NCBI RefSeq assembly: GCF_014898055.3
Contig: NW_023601212.1
Coordinates: 53,990,329-54,054,328, forward strand
Direction of reading: 5' to 3'
Length of the DNA stretch: 64,000 nt
From: Talpa occidentalis
Taxonomy: Eukaryota; Chordata; Mammalia; Eulipotyphla; Talpidae
In this document: positions 26,021 through 38,624 of the stretch, piece after piece
Layout: each line of letters starts with the position of its first letter
Numbering within the stretch: position 1 is the first letter of the stretch
Notes under the pieces: generated by a model
Told to the model about the DNA's origin: nothing
Database searches by the model: none
What the model saw: the letters and a program-made list of their open reading frames with translations, nothing else
Translations under genes and position numbers: made by a program

Positions 26021-26153
26021 TATCTATGACCGGATTTCCTAGGGTTTTCTGCGTTGTTTTACTTATCTGGAATGTAATTGGATTTAAGGGCCAGGATTTT
26101 GTTGTTTGCATCTCTGTATTCCCCATTGATGAGTTCCTTCTGGGTGTTCCTGT

Positions 26154-26430
26154 AAAGACATAATTGGGGCCTCCCCGGTGGCACAGCGGTTGAGCGCTGG
26201 GTTGCGAAGCTGCCCGCGGCCTCTGTGGCGCCTGTTCGATCCCCGGCTGCTCCCCGGCCACAGCAGTGTGCCTCGGTCCCTCTGCCTGCTCTGCTCCCCG
26301 CTCTGGCTCTGGTGAATTCTCTCACCCTCCCGCGCTTCTGACTGTACCCAGTGCATGTATAAACAAAACAAACAAATAAATAAATAAACATGCCTCTATT
26401 TAAAAAAAAAAAAAAAAAAAGACATAATTG
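26154..26430 (+). repeat. tRNA-derived SINE, young subfamily, with TSD
   Basis: SINE body at 26167-26420 with head 'ggggcctccccggtggcaca', intact A/B-box region (GTTGAGCGCTGGG and TGTTCGATCCCC) and tail 'gtgcatgtataaacaaaaca' ending in a run of about 19 A. A target duplication GACATAATTG is present on both sides (26157-26166 and 26421-26430). A short internal deletion removes the segment just after the B box seen in the other copies. Its long pure A-tail marks it as recent. Confidence 0.94.
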
Positions 26431-29400
26431 ATGGGACCCAGGGCTGAGTTGTTTATATCTTTTAGCTTTGCTTTACAAACACTAATTTATCTTCCAATCA
26501 CAATTGTGAGGCAAGTGGATTCTTTTTTACTATAAATAAAACTAAGAAATATGAATGACTCTCCAAGTAGTGAGTCACATTTTCAGATTCTGGTCCACAT
26601 ATCCTTTGCTCAGAGGGGTTCCAAGAAACTAATGTGGGGAAACTTTACCCCTGCCTTTGCTTGGGTTCTCACTTGCCCAGTCCAGATGACCTACTGCTCT
26701 CCAGACCTCTTTTAGGATTTCCTGCCTAATCAGTCAGAGACTCTTCCCCTCTCTGCCTTGGTACTTCACAGGAAGCTTCAGGAGCCTTCAGGAGCTGCAA
26801 GCTCCATGTTAGGAGGCCAGATGCTTGATGCCGAGGTGACTAAAAGGTTGGAAAGCGGACAGCTGGGCCGGCCCACACGCCAGAATCGCCCACACACTGC
26901 ATCTTTACAGCTGCTCTCAGCAGTGCAGACTAGGAGCGCCTTTTAAGACATTTTGAAGAGAGGGTGGGGTGAGGGGGAAAAACCACAGCACTCAGTACAA
27001 TAACAACTTCAGCAGAGCGTCCAGTGTACTTCAAGTTCAACTTTCAGGGATTTCTCCCATAGCCATAAAGATACAAGCCACTCCAGGTTAAGTAGGTCAC
27101 TCAGTTAGAGAGCTGATAGATGCAGATGCCAAGGCATTTTCACCCTTTTTCAAAATAAAAATAAAACTCGGAAATTATCTGAAGAAAATGGGAGATTGTG
27201 ATAGGTGCAGCATGAGAAAAGACAAAGAAAAAAGTGAGCGGGCTCTCCTGTCCTTGATTCATTCTGCCCAGCAGACTTTCTTGAGCAGGAGAACCTGACT
27301 CAGTGGTGATTTCTCCCAGCGACTGCCCCCCTCACCCCCTGTGTCTCCTCACCCTCCAGTTCATTTCCTGCTGGTCACCTCTGTTGCATGATTTCACTGG
27401 GTTGTAACAACCCTCCCACATCCACTTCTGGTAACTCACTATAAAAAGTATTAATCAAAGCCTAGTGGGGTGGTGGGGAGATGGGGCAGAGAGGCGTTCT
27501 TTGGATTTCTCTATCAGAGCAGCTCTGTGATTCATTATCTGTTCTAGAAAGCGGCACATGCAGTCCCAGCGAAGGGAAGGATGAGAGGAAATGCTACGTA
27601 GCCCGCATTTGGCCTCCCCTGGCTTGGCCTCTTCTTTCCTTCATCCGCCATAAGCCGAGCTGGTTTTCAGCTGCTGCTTCTCTTTCTAGGATGGATATTC
27701 CCATACCCTGCCCCCAACAAGATGGCACAGGAGAAGCTGACCTGCTACCATAGCCATGGTGACATTGAGTCTCTGGAGACTCTGCCAGTCCCAAGGTCGG
27801 GAAATCCAACCCTGTTCCTTCTTAGTAGATTGACACCTTCCCAATCACAGCTTTTGCCTGGGCATGCAGACTCTTTCCCAGGCAAACAGCGAATGTGTGT
27901 GTACTGAGGAGACTTAGAAGACCCAGACAGACGGAATAGAAAACCAGAACAACTACGGCACTGAAAGAAGCATCTATGCCACCAAGCGCGGGATGATGTT
28001 GTGACCAGCTGGAAAGAGCCAAGGTGTGGATGAACTTGTCAAACAAACTCCAGTGCATGGTGTCCCGGATTCAGAAGGAGGATCAAATGTGGGGAGCAAG
28101 CAGCCAAAGGAATGCCTGCACACCAGCGACAACGTCAGTGATTTGAGCAGAGGGAACGTAGATTTGCATGGAGGAAATAAAATGGTTTTCCTTTTACCCC
28201 ATGGAAAGCAAGTTTCCAGCAGCTGCATTGCCCTAAGAATTCAGAGGTAGAACAGGTCAAAAGCTGGTGGCAACACCTGACTTTTGGCACATCCCTGAGT
28301 TCTAGAAAAACTGAATGAGCCTTGCTTTGACATCTAGTGGAATGACTGGGCTGGGGCAGCCCAGCAAAGACTGAGTTCCTAGGGAGAAAAGAGAGGGCTG
28401 GCACCAGGGTTGACTTGGTGCTAAATGGGTAGAAGAGGAGAAGCTGTGTCTCACCTTCACCCTGCAGGTGTGAGCCACAGGGTTGTAGCTCATCACAGGC
28501 TAGGGCTTCTTGTGACCAGACCCCGCCCCCCCACCGCCCCCAAAGTTTATTATGTAAGTAGATTTACCAACAAGTATCACAGGCCAACTTTATACCAGTC
28601 CCCTAGGAAAATCACTTTCTAAAGATGCTCAGTGGCAGTGACAGTTTTTAAAAGTTGATAGCCCAAACTTTCCCACCTGCCATTAAATGGGCAGCATCCA
28701 GTATCCAGTGACGGAGGCTGCTGCTGGTCAGGAAAGAAGGGGAGCGGGAGAAGCCCTTTTAGGAATGCAGTCCCTGGAGGCATCTCCTTCCCTGCTTATA
28801 AGATTCCAAAGGTCTGAGATAAACCCCAGTATATAGTCCAGCAAAGATGCTTTGGGCTATATTCCTCTGGGAAAGAGTAATTGCTAGAGGGCTTTATTTT
28901 TAAAACTCATTCCTGCTACAAGGGTGTGGGGGTGGGGTGGGGGCGTGGCAGGCATTGGGAAAAACTTTTGTATTAGGACAATCCATTTGGATTAGGGGTG
29001 TGTGTGTCCTTTTACACTTTCTGCTTTCACATATTCTCATCTCTATTATACCTTCAAGAATTGTTACTGAAAAACTCCAAGGGCGTAAGTTAAGATCACA
29101 GTGATTCCTAACATCGATTCTGCTTCTACTGCATTTTTCCTCTCAGGGTTTTCCATTGGGCAGACTTTTAAACTTGAACAATGGTTCAAAGGCTGAGATA
29201 TAAACTGCTCATTACTGGAAAGAGTGCCAGGAATCCTGGGAAGCAGAGCTCAGTCCCTACCTGAGCTCTGCACCTAATAGTAATGGCTCCTTTCATAGTC
29301 ACAGGAGGGTTGAATAGTGTTTCTTTTTATTCCCGTCTTCTTTCAGCAACTGCTGGGATGAAAGCAAGACTAGAAGAATAAAAAATTCACAAACAGGACA

Positions 29401-29776
29401 AGAATAAAATATTTAGGGCAAGAGATCAGAAGTTCTTCGGTTATTCAGTGAACTGAACTAACTCTACTTTTAAAAAGTATAAGGAAATATATGTCCATCA
29501 AACTCCATGTCACAGTGGGAATTAGGCCTTCAACCCCATCTCACAAGCTCTAAGCTGAGGTGTCATGCCTAGCAAGTTGAAGTAAGACTCAGAGTAATCT
29601 AACGATAAAATGAAACACCTGCCATCATTGATTTCAGTGCTAATTTTTTACCACATCTTTGACACTCTACCAAACTTGGGTAATGGTCCAATTCCCTTCC
29701 ACTTCTCTCATCCCAAAATCCAATCAGTAAGGAATGGTAGAAATAGAAGGGTTATTATTACTCCATTAGATGTCTG

Positions 29777-29848
29777 AGAGAAAATCCTAATCACTTTTTT
29801 TAAAATGCTTTATTTTTTTATTTTTTAGAGAAAATCCTAATCACTTTT
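29777..29848 (-). repeat. Tiny A-rich insertion with 22-bp duplication
   Basis: A 22-bp sequence (beginning AGAGAAAATCCTAATC) occurs at 29777-29798 and again, identically, at 29827-29848. Between them is a 28-nt T-rich segment that on the minus strand reads as an A-rich tail. This looks like a severely 5'-truncated retroposition event (tail only) with its target duplication. Confidence 0.7.
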
Positions 29849-29880
29849 GAGGGGCATTTCAATTTTGAGGGGCATTTCAA
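29845..29880 (+). repeat. 18-bp tandem duplication
   Basis: TTTTGAGGGGCATTTCAA is repeated twice head to tail, directly abutting the right copy of the adjacent insertion's duplication. Confidence 0.9.
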
Positions 29881-32339
29881 GCTACTATCATAGTTCCTTT
29901 CCCAAAGTACAATCAATGGTTTCTGAGAGGAAGACAGGTCTCAAGCAACATGGTTAAGCACTGTACTAAAATGAATCACCTTTATTCCCTACTAATGTGA
30001 TCTTCTTACTTGGCAAAGAGCATTTTAAAATTTGGATTTCATATGGCAGTTAAAAATTTTTATTTTCCAGACCAGAGCTAAGGTTAAGTTGATCAAGACT
30101 TCCTAGAGTGGTCAGTAAGTGGTTAGGTACTAAAACTTGTGCTTCCTTTCTAGTCACACTGAATCTGATTTAGTTGTGTATAATAACCGCACCCTGGTAC
30201 TGGAAAGGCTCTTTTCTAGGACCTATCAATTACCAGGGCTTAAGAAACATTTTATGCCTAAGCAATTTAAGCTAAAAATAACTCTATGGGCTATTTTTTC
30301 CCTTTACTCATCCACAGAAAGTATTTGTATGTCAACAAGATCTTTGCTCCTTGAGTGTTTTCACTCCTGCTTACTCCTCCCTGAAAATAGAGTTGTTTGA
30401 TATAATCAGGAAAGTCACAGGGTTGGTGTGAGACATACCAAAGAGCAAAACTACACTGAGGGAACAAAGCTATGTGATTGCCAAGTGTCCAAGCAAAACA
30501 GAAGAATAAAAGAACCCAGCATTCACACATAGGATAACTTAAAAATAGACACCTCTTTCCACTTTCTTGCAAATGTACACAATATTTGATCATAATCTGA
30601 TTTATATACATAATTCACTTCTATGTTAACTGAGTGTTTACTATATATGAGGTACATTTCTAAGACAATAATAAGGTACAATGATTTTCACCATTCTCAA
30701 TTTTACCTTTGGGGAAAAAAAAGGCACAAGTAGTAATTTGTCTAGGATCCCTCCCGCGGCTGTGGCAGAGCCAAGATACAAACCCCTGCAGCCTTGGTTC
30801 TGGGGCCCAAGCTCTAACCATTAAAGATACTGCTTCTGCAACAACAACAAAAAAGATCTTTTCTGATTTTTCTAGGATGCTTTATCTCCCTGAATCTCAA
30901 CTCTATCAATTCACTTTCTCTAAATTAAGCACATTGTCCCATAGTGTATCTTCAGGTGAAACCAAGGATCAACAGGAACTTGAGTCTCAGCCACTCATTC
31001 ATCAACTCGAACACACCATACGTCACCCCCTTCCAAATATAAAAATGCAGAGATAGCTGTTCAAGCATAATAATTACTTTTTAGCAACAGGAAATGCTCG
31101 TAAAATTAAGGTCCTGGACACCCTCAGTTTAAGCAGTCAGAACTCAATGGATCTCGTGTGGCCGTAACAGAAGTAGCTAATCTCTGAAAGAAAAACAAGC
31201 AAATTTAAGTAAGACCCTGATTAGAGGGCCTTTGATTCTATGATTACGGTAACAGAGCATTAAGCAAAACATCCTTATACTTCAGGAATCACCAACAGAT
31301 TTGCAAAAGTATCAAAGTCATTGCCTACTCAGTTCTTAAAATTATGACTTTAGGAAGGTCAAGGCACCATTCATATGCTCCTGTGCTGAAAGTCCATAGT
31401 TTTAGTTTTGTTAATCTCCCCTCAGTTTCTCCCGTCTCTCAAACACTCTGTAAGTTACAGATCAATACTATCCTTTAAAGTGCAAGAAGCATGTATTTCA
31501 AGACACGATTCTCTGATTTACTTTTGAAATAATTATTGAATACCTTCTAAATACCGAACATTTTACCTTAAGCAGAGTTTTAAAGACAGTAATTTCAGTG
31601 AAATTAATGGATAACCTTGACCCAAAGGTACCTAAGTGTTTACTATGACCCAGGGATGTCCCCATTCGGGTCATAAAAACAAAGGAAGTTGGGCTAAGTG
31701 TTGTATTTGTCTGACCCTCTTTGGCCTCTTCTTAGCTCGTTTGACACAAGTCATTTCCTTTCACTGATGCTTTTACTTTCTACAGCTAGAACAAGAAAAA
31801 GCAATGAAAATTCCAACCTGACATCTACTGGAGTGCAAAGGTGGATCTGACCAGCTGGGCCAGTGTCTCCTCAGCTTCTTCATTTGACAGTTCTCACAGG
31901 CTGCTAAAGCAAGCTACTATCTGTACAATTTATTTTCAGTAACAAAGCTGAAAGATGACCTATGCTACATAAACAGCAGCCTAAAAAGGCTTTAGTGAAA
32001 AATATTTTTGGGGATGGGAAGTTGATGTTTAAGTTACTCGTTAAATAGATATCATTAAATTGGGCTTCAGAAAATCAAATCGGCGTAAACTGACTTTAAA
32101 AAAGGCAGGTGTAGTGGCAAGTTTCAAAGAACTGGCAGGTCATTGATACCAGTTATTAGCAATTCTCTGATCTGGAGGAAAATTCTTTAAGTCTTCGATA
32201 CTTAGAGAAGTCGGCAAACAATGTTCCCCTGTCTGTGCACAGCTGATACTAGGAACCACACCTTCAGGCTTTCAGCCAGGCCCATAGTTCCCTTCCTCTC
32301 CCTTCCCTCCCCGAACAGTTGATTATATACAAGGAGGCA

Positions 32340-33301
32340 GTGAGGTTGCTTCAAAATATTTAATACGTGTTAGACACGTAAAGTTACATTTTTATACAAA
32401 AGTCAACACAACGAAGGAGAAAATACTGTACAAAAACCTTACCAGTTCCCCCAACCTTTATACAACAAAGACTGGAGTCACCATATCTACAAAACCATAA
32501 GGTCTTTCCACTTAGGGCTTCTGTCTGTAAACTGTTACATTGAACACTTTTTAAAAGCACTGTGTAGTTCCCATCTAGAGCTTTTAAAAATATAGCTTTT
32601 CTCTATAAACTCCGTAGGTTCAAGCTTGAACTCTTCTGTGAAGTTCATCAAGCTTTTTGTTTTTCCCTGTGGGGAAGGGCCGTGAATAGTCCCCTTTCCC
32701 AGCGAAATCATAGGGTACACACGTTTCTTGAGCGAGCGAGCAAGGTGGGGAGGGAGAGAAATAATACAAGTTACTACTCCAGACTAAATCCCTCTAGTCG
32801 TAGGAAATCCTGTGAGGAAACGCCACTCCTGGTCCTGGCGCGGTGCAAGCTTTCAAGCGAGGGTGTGTGTGTAAAGTCCCTTCCTCCCTCGAGAAGCCGT
32901 GGGGAACTCCCAGCCCTTTTGGCCGCTTCCTTCTCGGGGCCGCCTGCGGAGGAAAGTCCCCTGTCTGCCCCAGTCTCCTAAACCCTGGGGAAGGGGTGAT
33001 GCATTCCAGGACAAGACCGTCTCATCAACAAGACAAACGCGCACACACAGACGTACACAGACACAAAAGTTAACGATCGTCCTCTTCCGAGAAGCCTCCA
33101 TTTCCCTCGTCTCGGGAGGGGCCCGGAGAAGCACGGCGCAGCCCGGCCTCGAAGGCCACGGGCAGTCCGTGGCCCGGCAGCACCGGGCACCCGCGCGCTC
33201 CGCGCCAGTGGTCTCTGGGGCGCCCCCGCGGCCGGGAGAGGCCCGGCCCTCCCGTCGGGGACGCCCGCCGCTCAACCTCCTTCCCACGGGCACGCGGGGG
33301 C
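32340..33301 (-). other. IER5: IER5 3' untranslated region (inferred)
   Basis: Runs from the IER5 stop codon to the probable poly(A) signal ATTAAA (minus strand, 32364-32359). Its length of about 0.96 kb, with a 5' UTR of about 0.2 kb, gives a transcript near 2.15 kb, close to the size I know for mammalian IER5 mRNA. The stop-proximal part is GC-rich and the distal part AT-rich. The end point is inferred. Confidence 0.6.
32359..32364 (-). terminator. IER5: Probable IER5 poly(A) signal ATTAAA
   Basis: The minus strand reads GTATTAAATATTTTG. ATTAAA is the commonest variant of AATAAA. No AATAAA was seen between the stop codon and this site on the minus strand. Cleavage would fall at about 32340. 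Confidence 0.5.
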
Positions 33302-34298
<997 letters not shown>

Positions 34299-34391
34299 TC
34301 AGGGCGGGCGCGGGGCTGAGGCGAGTCCGTGAGGGCCGAGAGCGGGAGAGAGGCGTCGGAAAGCCCGTCCCGGGGTGGACCCTCGAGAGCT

Positions 34392-34399
34392 GAAGATTC
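34392..34399 (+). promoter_or_regulatory. IER5: Heat-shock-element-like inverted pair in IER5 5' UTR
   Basis: GAAGATTC is an inverted nGAAnnTTCn pair, followed by an imperfect third unit (GGAAGA). IER5 is a reported HSF1 target, so a functional element is plausible. A two-unit site is common by chance. Confidence 0.3.
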
Positions 34400-34515
34400 G
34401 GAAGAGAAACGACTCCCGTGACGCGCGCGCCCCGGTGACCTCCGCCGGCGCCACACCACAGCAACGCCCAGTTTCGGATCCGGTCGCTCACTAAGGGCAG
34501 CCGCGCCGCCCCGCG

Positions 34516-34524
34516 CTTTATATA
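34516..34524 (-). promoter_or_regulatory. IER5: IER5 TATA box
   Basis: The minus strand reads CCTATATAAAGCGCGG, a strong TATATAAAG box 230 bases upstream of the ATG, in the CpG island. It implies transcription starts near 34490 and a 5' UTR of about 200 bases. Consistent with an inducible immediate-early promoter. Confidence 0.8.
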
Positions 34525-34537
34525 GGTTCCCCGCCCG

Positions 34538-34542
34538 CCAAT
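34538..34542 (+). promoter_or_regulatory. IER5: CCAAT box upstream of IER5
   Basis: GCCAATCG about 15 bases upstream of the TATA box, inverted relative to IER5. Candidate NF-Y site. Confidence 0.5.
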
Positions 34543-34601
34543 CGCGAAGGGCCGCCAACCGTACTGGGGCGGGCCGGCGCGCCCTCGTGCGCCGCGCTCA
34601 G

Positions 34602-34606
34602 CCAAT
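34602..34606 (+). promoter_or_regulatory. IER5: CCAAT box upstream of IER5
   Basis: AGCCAATCAGAG matches the extended NF-Y consensus well. It lies about 80 bases upstream of the TATA box, the usual range for NF-Y-dependent promoters, and in the same inverted orientation as the other CCAAT box. Confidence 0.65.
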
Positions 34607-36014
34607 CAGAGGCCGAGGAGGGGCGCCAGGGCTATTCGAACGTTTGTCCCGCGGAGCAGGCTCTTAAAGGGGGCGACGGCGTCGGGCTGCGGACCCGCGG
34701 GTGGTGGCCTGGGCTCTGAGGACGGGTGATGGAAGCAGGTGTAGCCACCGTGGTTTTGGTGCTAAAGATTCTGGCTTGAGTACGGGCTTGCTGGAGCCAA
34801 AGCGAACTAAATCATTCGAGCTTTCATCCCCTGGGGTGGTGGACTCTGCCCCGCCATAAAGCCCTGGTCGTCCCTGGATCAGCCACTCCCACACCCACCG
34901 AGGCCACATTCGAGGCGGCACAGTCCTGAGAGGTCGGGCCAAGCCCGGCAGAAATAGAGGTGGCAGTAAAACGTTATGATAAAAGGATATCCTGGATAAG
35001 AAATACAACAAAATATTTAGCAGACACTAGTTTTGAATGAGTGCCTTGCCCCCTAAAGTTACACCCCGTGTTAGCACCTGTCGATTCTAACACCGAGGAA
35101 AAAGAAGGGGATTCTAAAAGTGCCAAGTTTGGGGCTGCTGGTCAAGATAGTGTCCATATGAACAACGTTATTGGTACTCCCCTAAAGCTGGTATGTATCA
35201 CTGTCTTCTCTAGATTCTAGAACAAACACAGTTTGTTCACATGGGTCACAATGAAAAGTGGTAGAGTTGTCCACAATGATTTTTTTCTTGAACATAAAGA
35301 CTGAGTTTGCCCTTGGAAAAATCTAGCAAGTTCTAAAAATACAAATAGAGAAGTCCTGTGTTCCCATCATGAGGTCATAATTTTATTTTGTGTCAAGGTA
35401 AAAATACAGGGGGAGCGTGTTCCAGAGTTTTCTAGTCAGTCAACAGCTTGATACATTTTAGTACATGACATTAGGGAAGAATCACCACAAGGTCGTCCAG
35501 GTCTGGAAACCTGGAAAGTCAGTTCCAGTCAGTCCCACCAAATTTCCACCACAGATCTGCCTGAGGACTCCAGATAACTAGACTCTGGTGCTCGAGTGTC
35601 TCCTACTCTAAGAGGGAGACATCACATACACATCTCCTCTATTATTCAGAAGATAAATGGCAACTCTCGGCCACAAACTGAACCATAAAACCAAGCACAG
35701 CTTTCTCAGAATTCATGAGGAACTGTTGGCCTGATGGTAACACCCAAGTATGACCAAATGGTGTATCCAGTTAGGAGAACTACTAATGAAAAGTAGATTT
35801 GATTATAGACAACTCACAATGAGACCTCCAGAAGATGTGATGGCTCAATGACATAAGCCATGCCTAGAATATACTGAGGTAACTGAGATACCAGTCCATG
35901 AAATCAAGTTCCTCCCCTCTAGAAGAAAGAAATAAATAACAAATAATTGCAAAACTAAGCAGTGTAATTTGAGTAATTTTTTGCTTCCATTTTCTTTCTC
36001 TGAGAGCTAGCAGT

Positions 36015-36265
36015 CACCGTAGAACACTGATTAAGAACACGGGCTCCAGAGTAGACCTTCTTGAGTTGGAATCCTAGCAACACTGCCACACTTGGTGTGT
36101 AACCTTTGGAAAGTTATTTCACCTCTCTGTGTCTCAGTCTTTTCATCTTAAAATAGAAATAATAATAGTGCTGACTTCTTAGAGTTTTTGTGAGGATAAA
36201 ACAAGGTAATACATGCAAAGCTCTTAGAACAGCATATGGCATATAATAAACTATCAATGTGCGTT
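36015..36265 (+). repeat. MIR SINE, near full length
   Basis: Reads through the MIR layout: 'gattaagaacacgggctcca', 'gttggaatcctagcaacact', 'gtgtaacctttggaaagtta', 'tcacctctctgtgtctcagt', 'aataatagtgctgacttctt' and 'agcatatggcatataataaa'. Confidence 0.8.
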
Positions 36266-36620
36266 AGTTATTAGAACATATCACCCCACCCATGACCTTG
36301 GGGTGGGAGAAGAGGCTGGGAAGGAAAGGTTCATAGATGGGAAAATAAGCTGTATTTCAGGAGGATATTGAAAAATACTGAGGTAGGATCCACATGTTCT
36401 AAGTAGCAGGAACGAGAGAGTTGGGAGTAGGGAACAGTCTCATTTGGGAAGTGTGCCAGGCCCCCACCCTAAAGGAAGTGGAAAGGGCTGGAAACAGAGG
36501 CTGAGGCTTCATGATAGAGGGGCCTATGTCCCTCAATGAGGAGGTGGAGCCCCAGGGAGCTACTAAAGGCTGAGCGAGGGAACCACAGAATGGCTTCTAG
36601 AACAGTTGGTACAGTTAATT

Positions 36621-36657
36621 ACCACTTAATTATAAAGAGGACCACTTAATTATAAAG
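36621..36657 (+). repeat. 17-bp direct repeat with 3-bp spacer
   Basis: ACCACTTAATTATAAAG occurs at 36621-36637 and again at 36641-36657. Each copy has a TTAATTA homeodomain-like core. Confidence 0.85.
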
Positions 36658-37214
36658 CTCTTGTGGGGTTTAGGCAAAAGGTCACGAAGGCCTGAACTAG
36701 GTGGAAGAAGCAAGAGTGAATAAACCCAGAGACAAAAGAACTTTCATGATGATCTGGGATGCCCCCACCCACCCAAACAGGTCACTGACAGTGCAAGCCT
36801 TTGGTAACACCATCCTGACCCACCTGAGTTGGGCATTTCACCATCCTCTAACCTATGAAGCACACTCCATTATAGTCCTCATCACTTTCTCCTGTTGTGC
36901 CCAGGACCTGTGCCAAATGTGCCCACATCAAAGATAGGAGCGCATCTCATGTTTGTAGCCAGGAGATAGTGAAAATGCTGTGCAACATAGACACTAGCCA
37001 TCAGAACAGGGGGAGTTCCTGCCAGAGGGTCTGGATGGCCAGGAAGGGGGACACTCAAGGGCCTGGAGCAGTCTATCAACTGGCATGGAAGCACTTCAGT
37101 ATTTTAACAACTGGGGTGACCACATCAGTGCATACTGAGTGATTATGCACTTGGATTAATGTCATTAATAACATTATCAGTCACTGTGCTAGTGGCTTTA
37201 ACATACACTATTTA

Positions 37215-37365
37215 TCATCCTTATAAAGTTCTGGAAGTAGATACCGTTATCCCCATTTACAAAGGAGGAAACTAAAACTAAGAGGTTGAACAATATCCCC
37301 AAAGTCACAGAGCTGACTCTGGTGGAGAGGGTGGGACTCAATTCTGAACAGATTTCACTCTAAAG
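37215..37365 (-). repeat. MIR-like SINE fragment
   Basis: 'ccccatttacaaaggaggaa', 'cccaaagtcacagagctgac' and 'gtgggactcaattctgaaca' match a reversed MIR. Confidence 0.7.
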
Positions 37366-37371
37366 CATGAG

Positions 37372-37515
37372 TGTGCATAGCACTATTTACAATAAGTGGA
37401 AAAAGGAAGCAGCCCGAATGTCCATCAACAGATGACTGCACAAGAAGAACTGACATATCCACACAATGGAATACTATTCAGCAATAAGGAATGATGAAAT
37501 GCAGTCACTTCCTAC
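37372..37515 (+). mobile_element. L1 LINE 3' fragment
   Basis: 'agcactatttacaataagtg', 'agcccgaatgtccatcaaca' and 'acaatggaatactattcagc' are the familiar end of L1 ORF2/3' region. Strongly 5'-truncated and non-coding. Confidence 0.85.
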
Positions 37516-37534
37516 AAAATCAAGGGACTTATGT

Positions 37535-37740
37535 GTAGTTAAGCTTCAGCGTGAGGCTTTGGAGCTAGGTTGCCTTGCCCCACATACTGTATGAACTTTG
37601 GAAAGTTATTTCTCATCTAAGTGAAATGGGAAAATAATGTAACATGGGCAAGTTATTGTAATATGGGAAAATTAATGAATCTTTCTGTGACTCAGTCTCC
37701 TGTGTAACTAGCAAAGATACCCAAAGTGCTTACTTAGTCC
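37535..37740 (+). repeat. MIR-like SINE fragment
   Basis: 'gcgtgaggctttggagctag', 'ctgtatgaactttggaaagt', 'gtgaaatgggaaaataatgt' and a second 'gaatctttctgtgactcagt' segment. Looks like a rearranged or double MIR. Confidence 0.55.
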
Positions 37741-37784
37741 ACTCTCTAGCACCCATGATACATATACTTGCACAGTCTAGTTAT

Positions 37785-37848
37785 TATTTTTACTATTTTT
37801 TATTTTATTTTATTTTATATTTTTTTTTATTATTTTTTATTTTATACC
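37785..37848 (+). repeat. (TTTTA)n-like A/T simple repeat
   Basis: Repeated TATTTTATTTTATTTTATATT-type sequence, about 60 bases. Confidence 0.9.
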
Positions 37849-38624
37849 AGCACCTAGCTCAATTCCAAGTTAGGATTTGTTGTCTTTATCTTCTCAGTTA
37901 ACAAAAAGACTAATAGCATGGTGATGATAAACATTGTATCAGAAGGACAGAGGAAGTAACCACTGTGGAAGAAGTGACCAGCTGTGGAAGAAGTGCTGGA
38001 ACACATCCATTGGTTGTGTTTCTACCCCTCCCTTTCTACCCGCCCCCCCACCCCATTCCTCAACTGGGAATGAACAGATTAGCACCCTAAGTGTTGGCTA
38101 CAGCTGTTCCCACTCAGACACTATCAGGATGCCTCTCAACACAGGGTCTGACTTTATTTCTTGTTTGCGTAACTAATTGAAGGTGAAGTAGTATTATCAG
38201 ATGATTACAGAGTTTATAGTGTCTTTAATTGAGTCTAGTCTGGAAGAATAATGCAAAACCCACTATGTAACCCACTTTTTTTTTTTCACTTTTCAAGTAT
38301 TAGTCACATATGCCTGGGAGTGAGTGAGTTTATCAGATCTCTCCTGAGAATAGGTTTTGCAGAGACAGAGCACAGAGGGTGAGGTGAACACAGAAAGGCA
38401 CTGAACCCCTGGCAAGGGTAACAGACCAGGAACACAAAGTAAGGAAGAGTGATAAGGGGAGGCCTGAGTAAAAATAAGTTGTCTGCACAGTGCCTACTTT
38501 TCAATATTAAGACATTTGAATTTTTTTTGGTTAAAGTTGCTTATGCAGTTGAGTGATCATTCGTATGGCATTCTGAACTCTTGAGGGGAAATGCTCTCAA
38601 AAAGTACATTAGTATTTTCTGTAA

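Larger units (their letters stand above)
20687..26153. other. Intergenic, no gene seen
   Basis: Holds a MIR-like minus fragment (about 20805-20905: 'aaatgaggaagctaaaactc'), an L2 fragment, a TG microsatellite and a MER5-like fragment, listed separately where clear. The 111-codon plus frame at 25120-25455 has no recognisable domain. No gene is supported. Confidence 0.6.
26431..32339. other. Intergenic, no gene seen
   Basis: Between the SINE at 26.2 kb and the IER5 3' end. Contains a G-rich stretch near 28920-28945 with quadruplex potential, a 28-nt retroposition-like insertion (29.8 kb) and a MIR-like fragment about 30690-30830. The open frames are short and unrecognised. Confidence 0.6.
34700..38624. 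other. IER5-MR1 interval, part 1: no gene seen
   Basis: Upstream of IER5. Contains MIR fragments, an L1 3' fragment and an A/T-rich simple repeat, listed separately. No open frame looks like a protein. Confidence 0.6.

Noticed and set aside
26167..26420. A functional tRNA gene, because of intact A- and B-box-like sequence
   Set aside because: The head is part of a SINE with a long non-tRNA body, A-tail and target duplication. I see no cloverleaf acceptor stem or anticodon arm.
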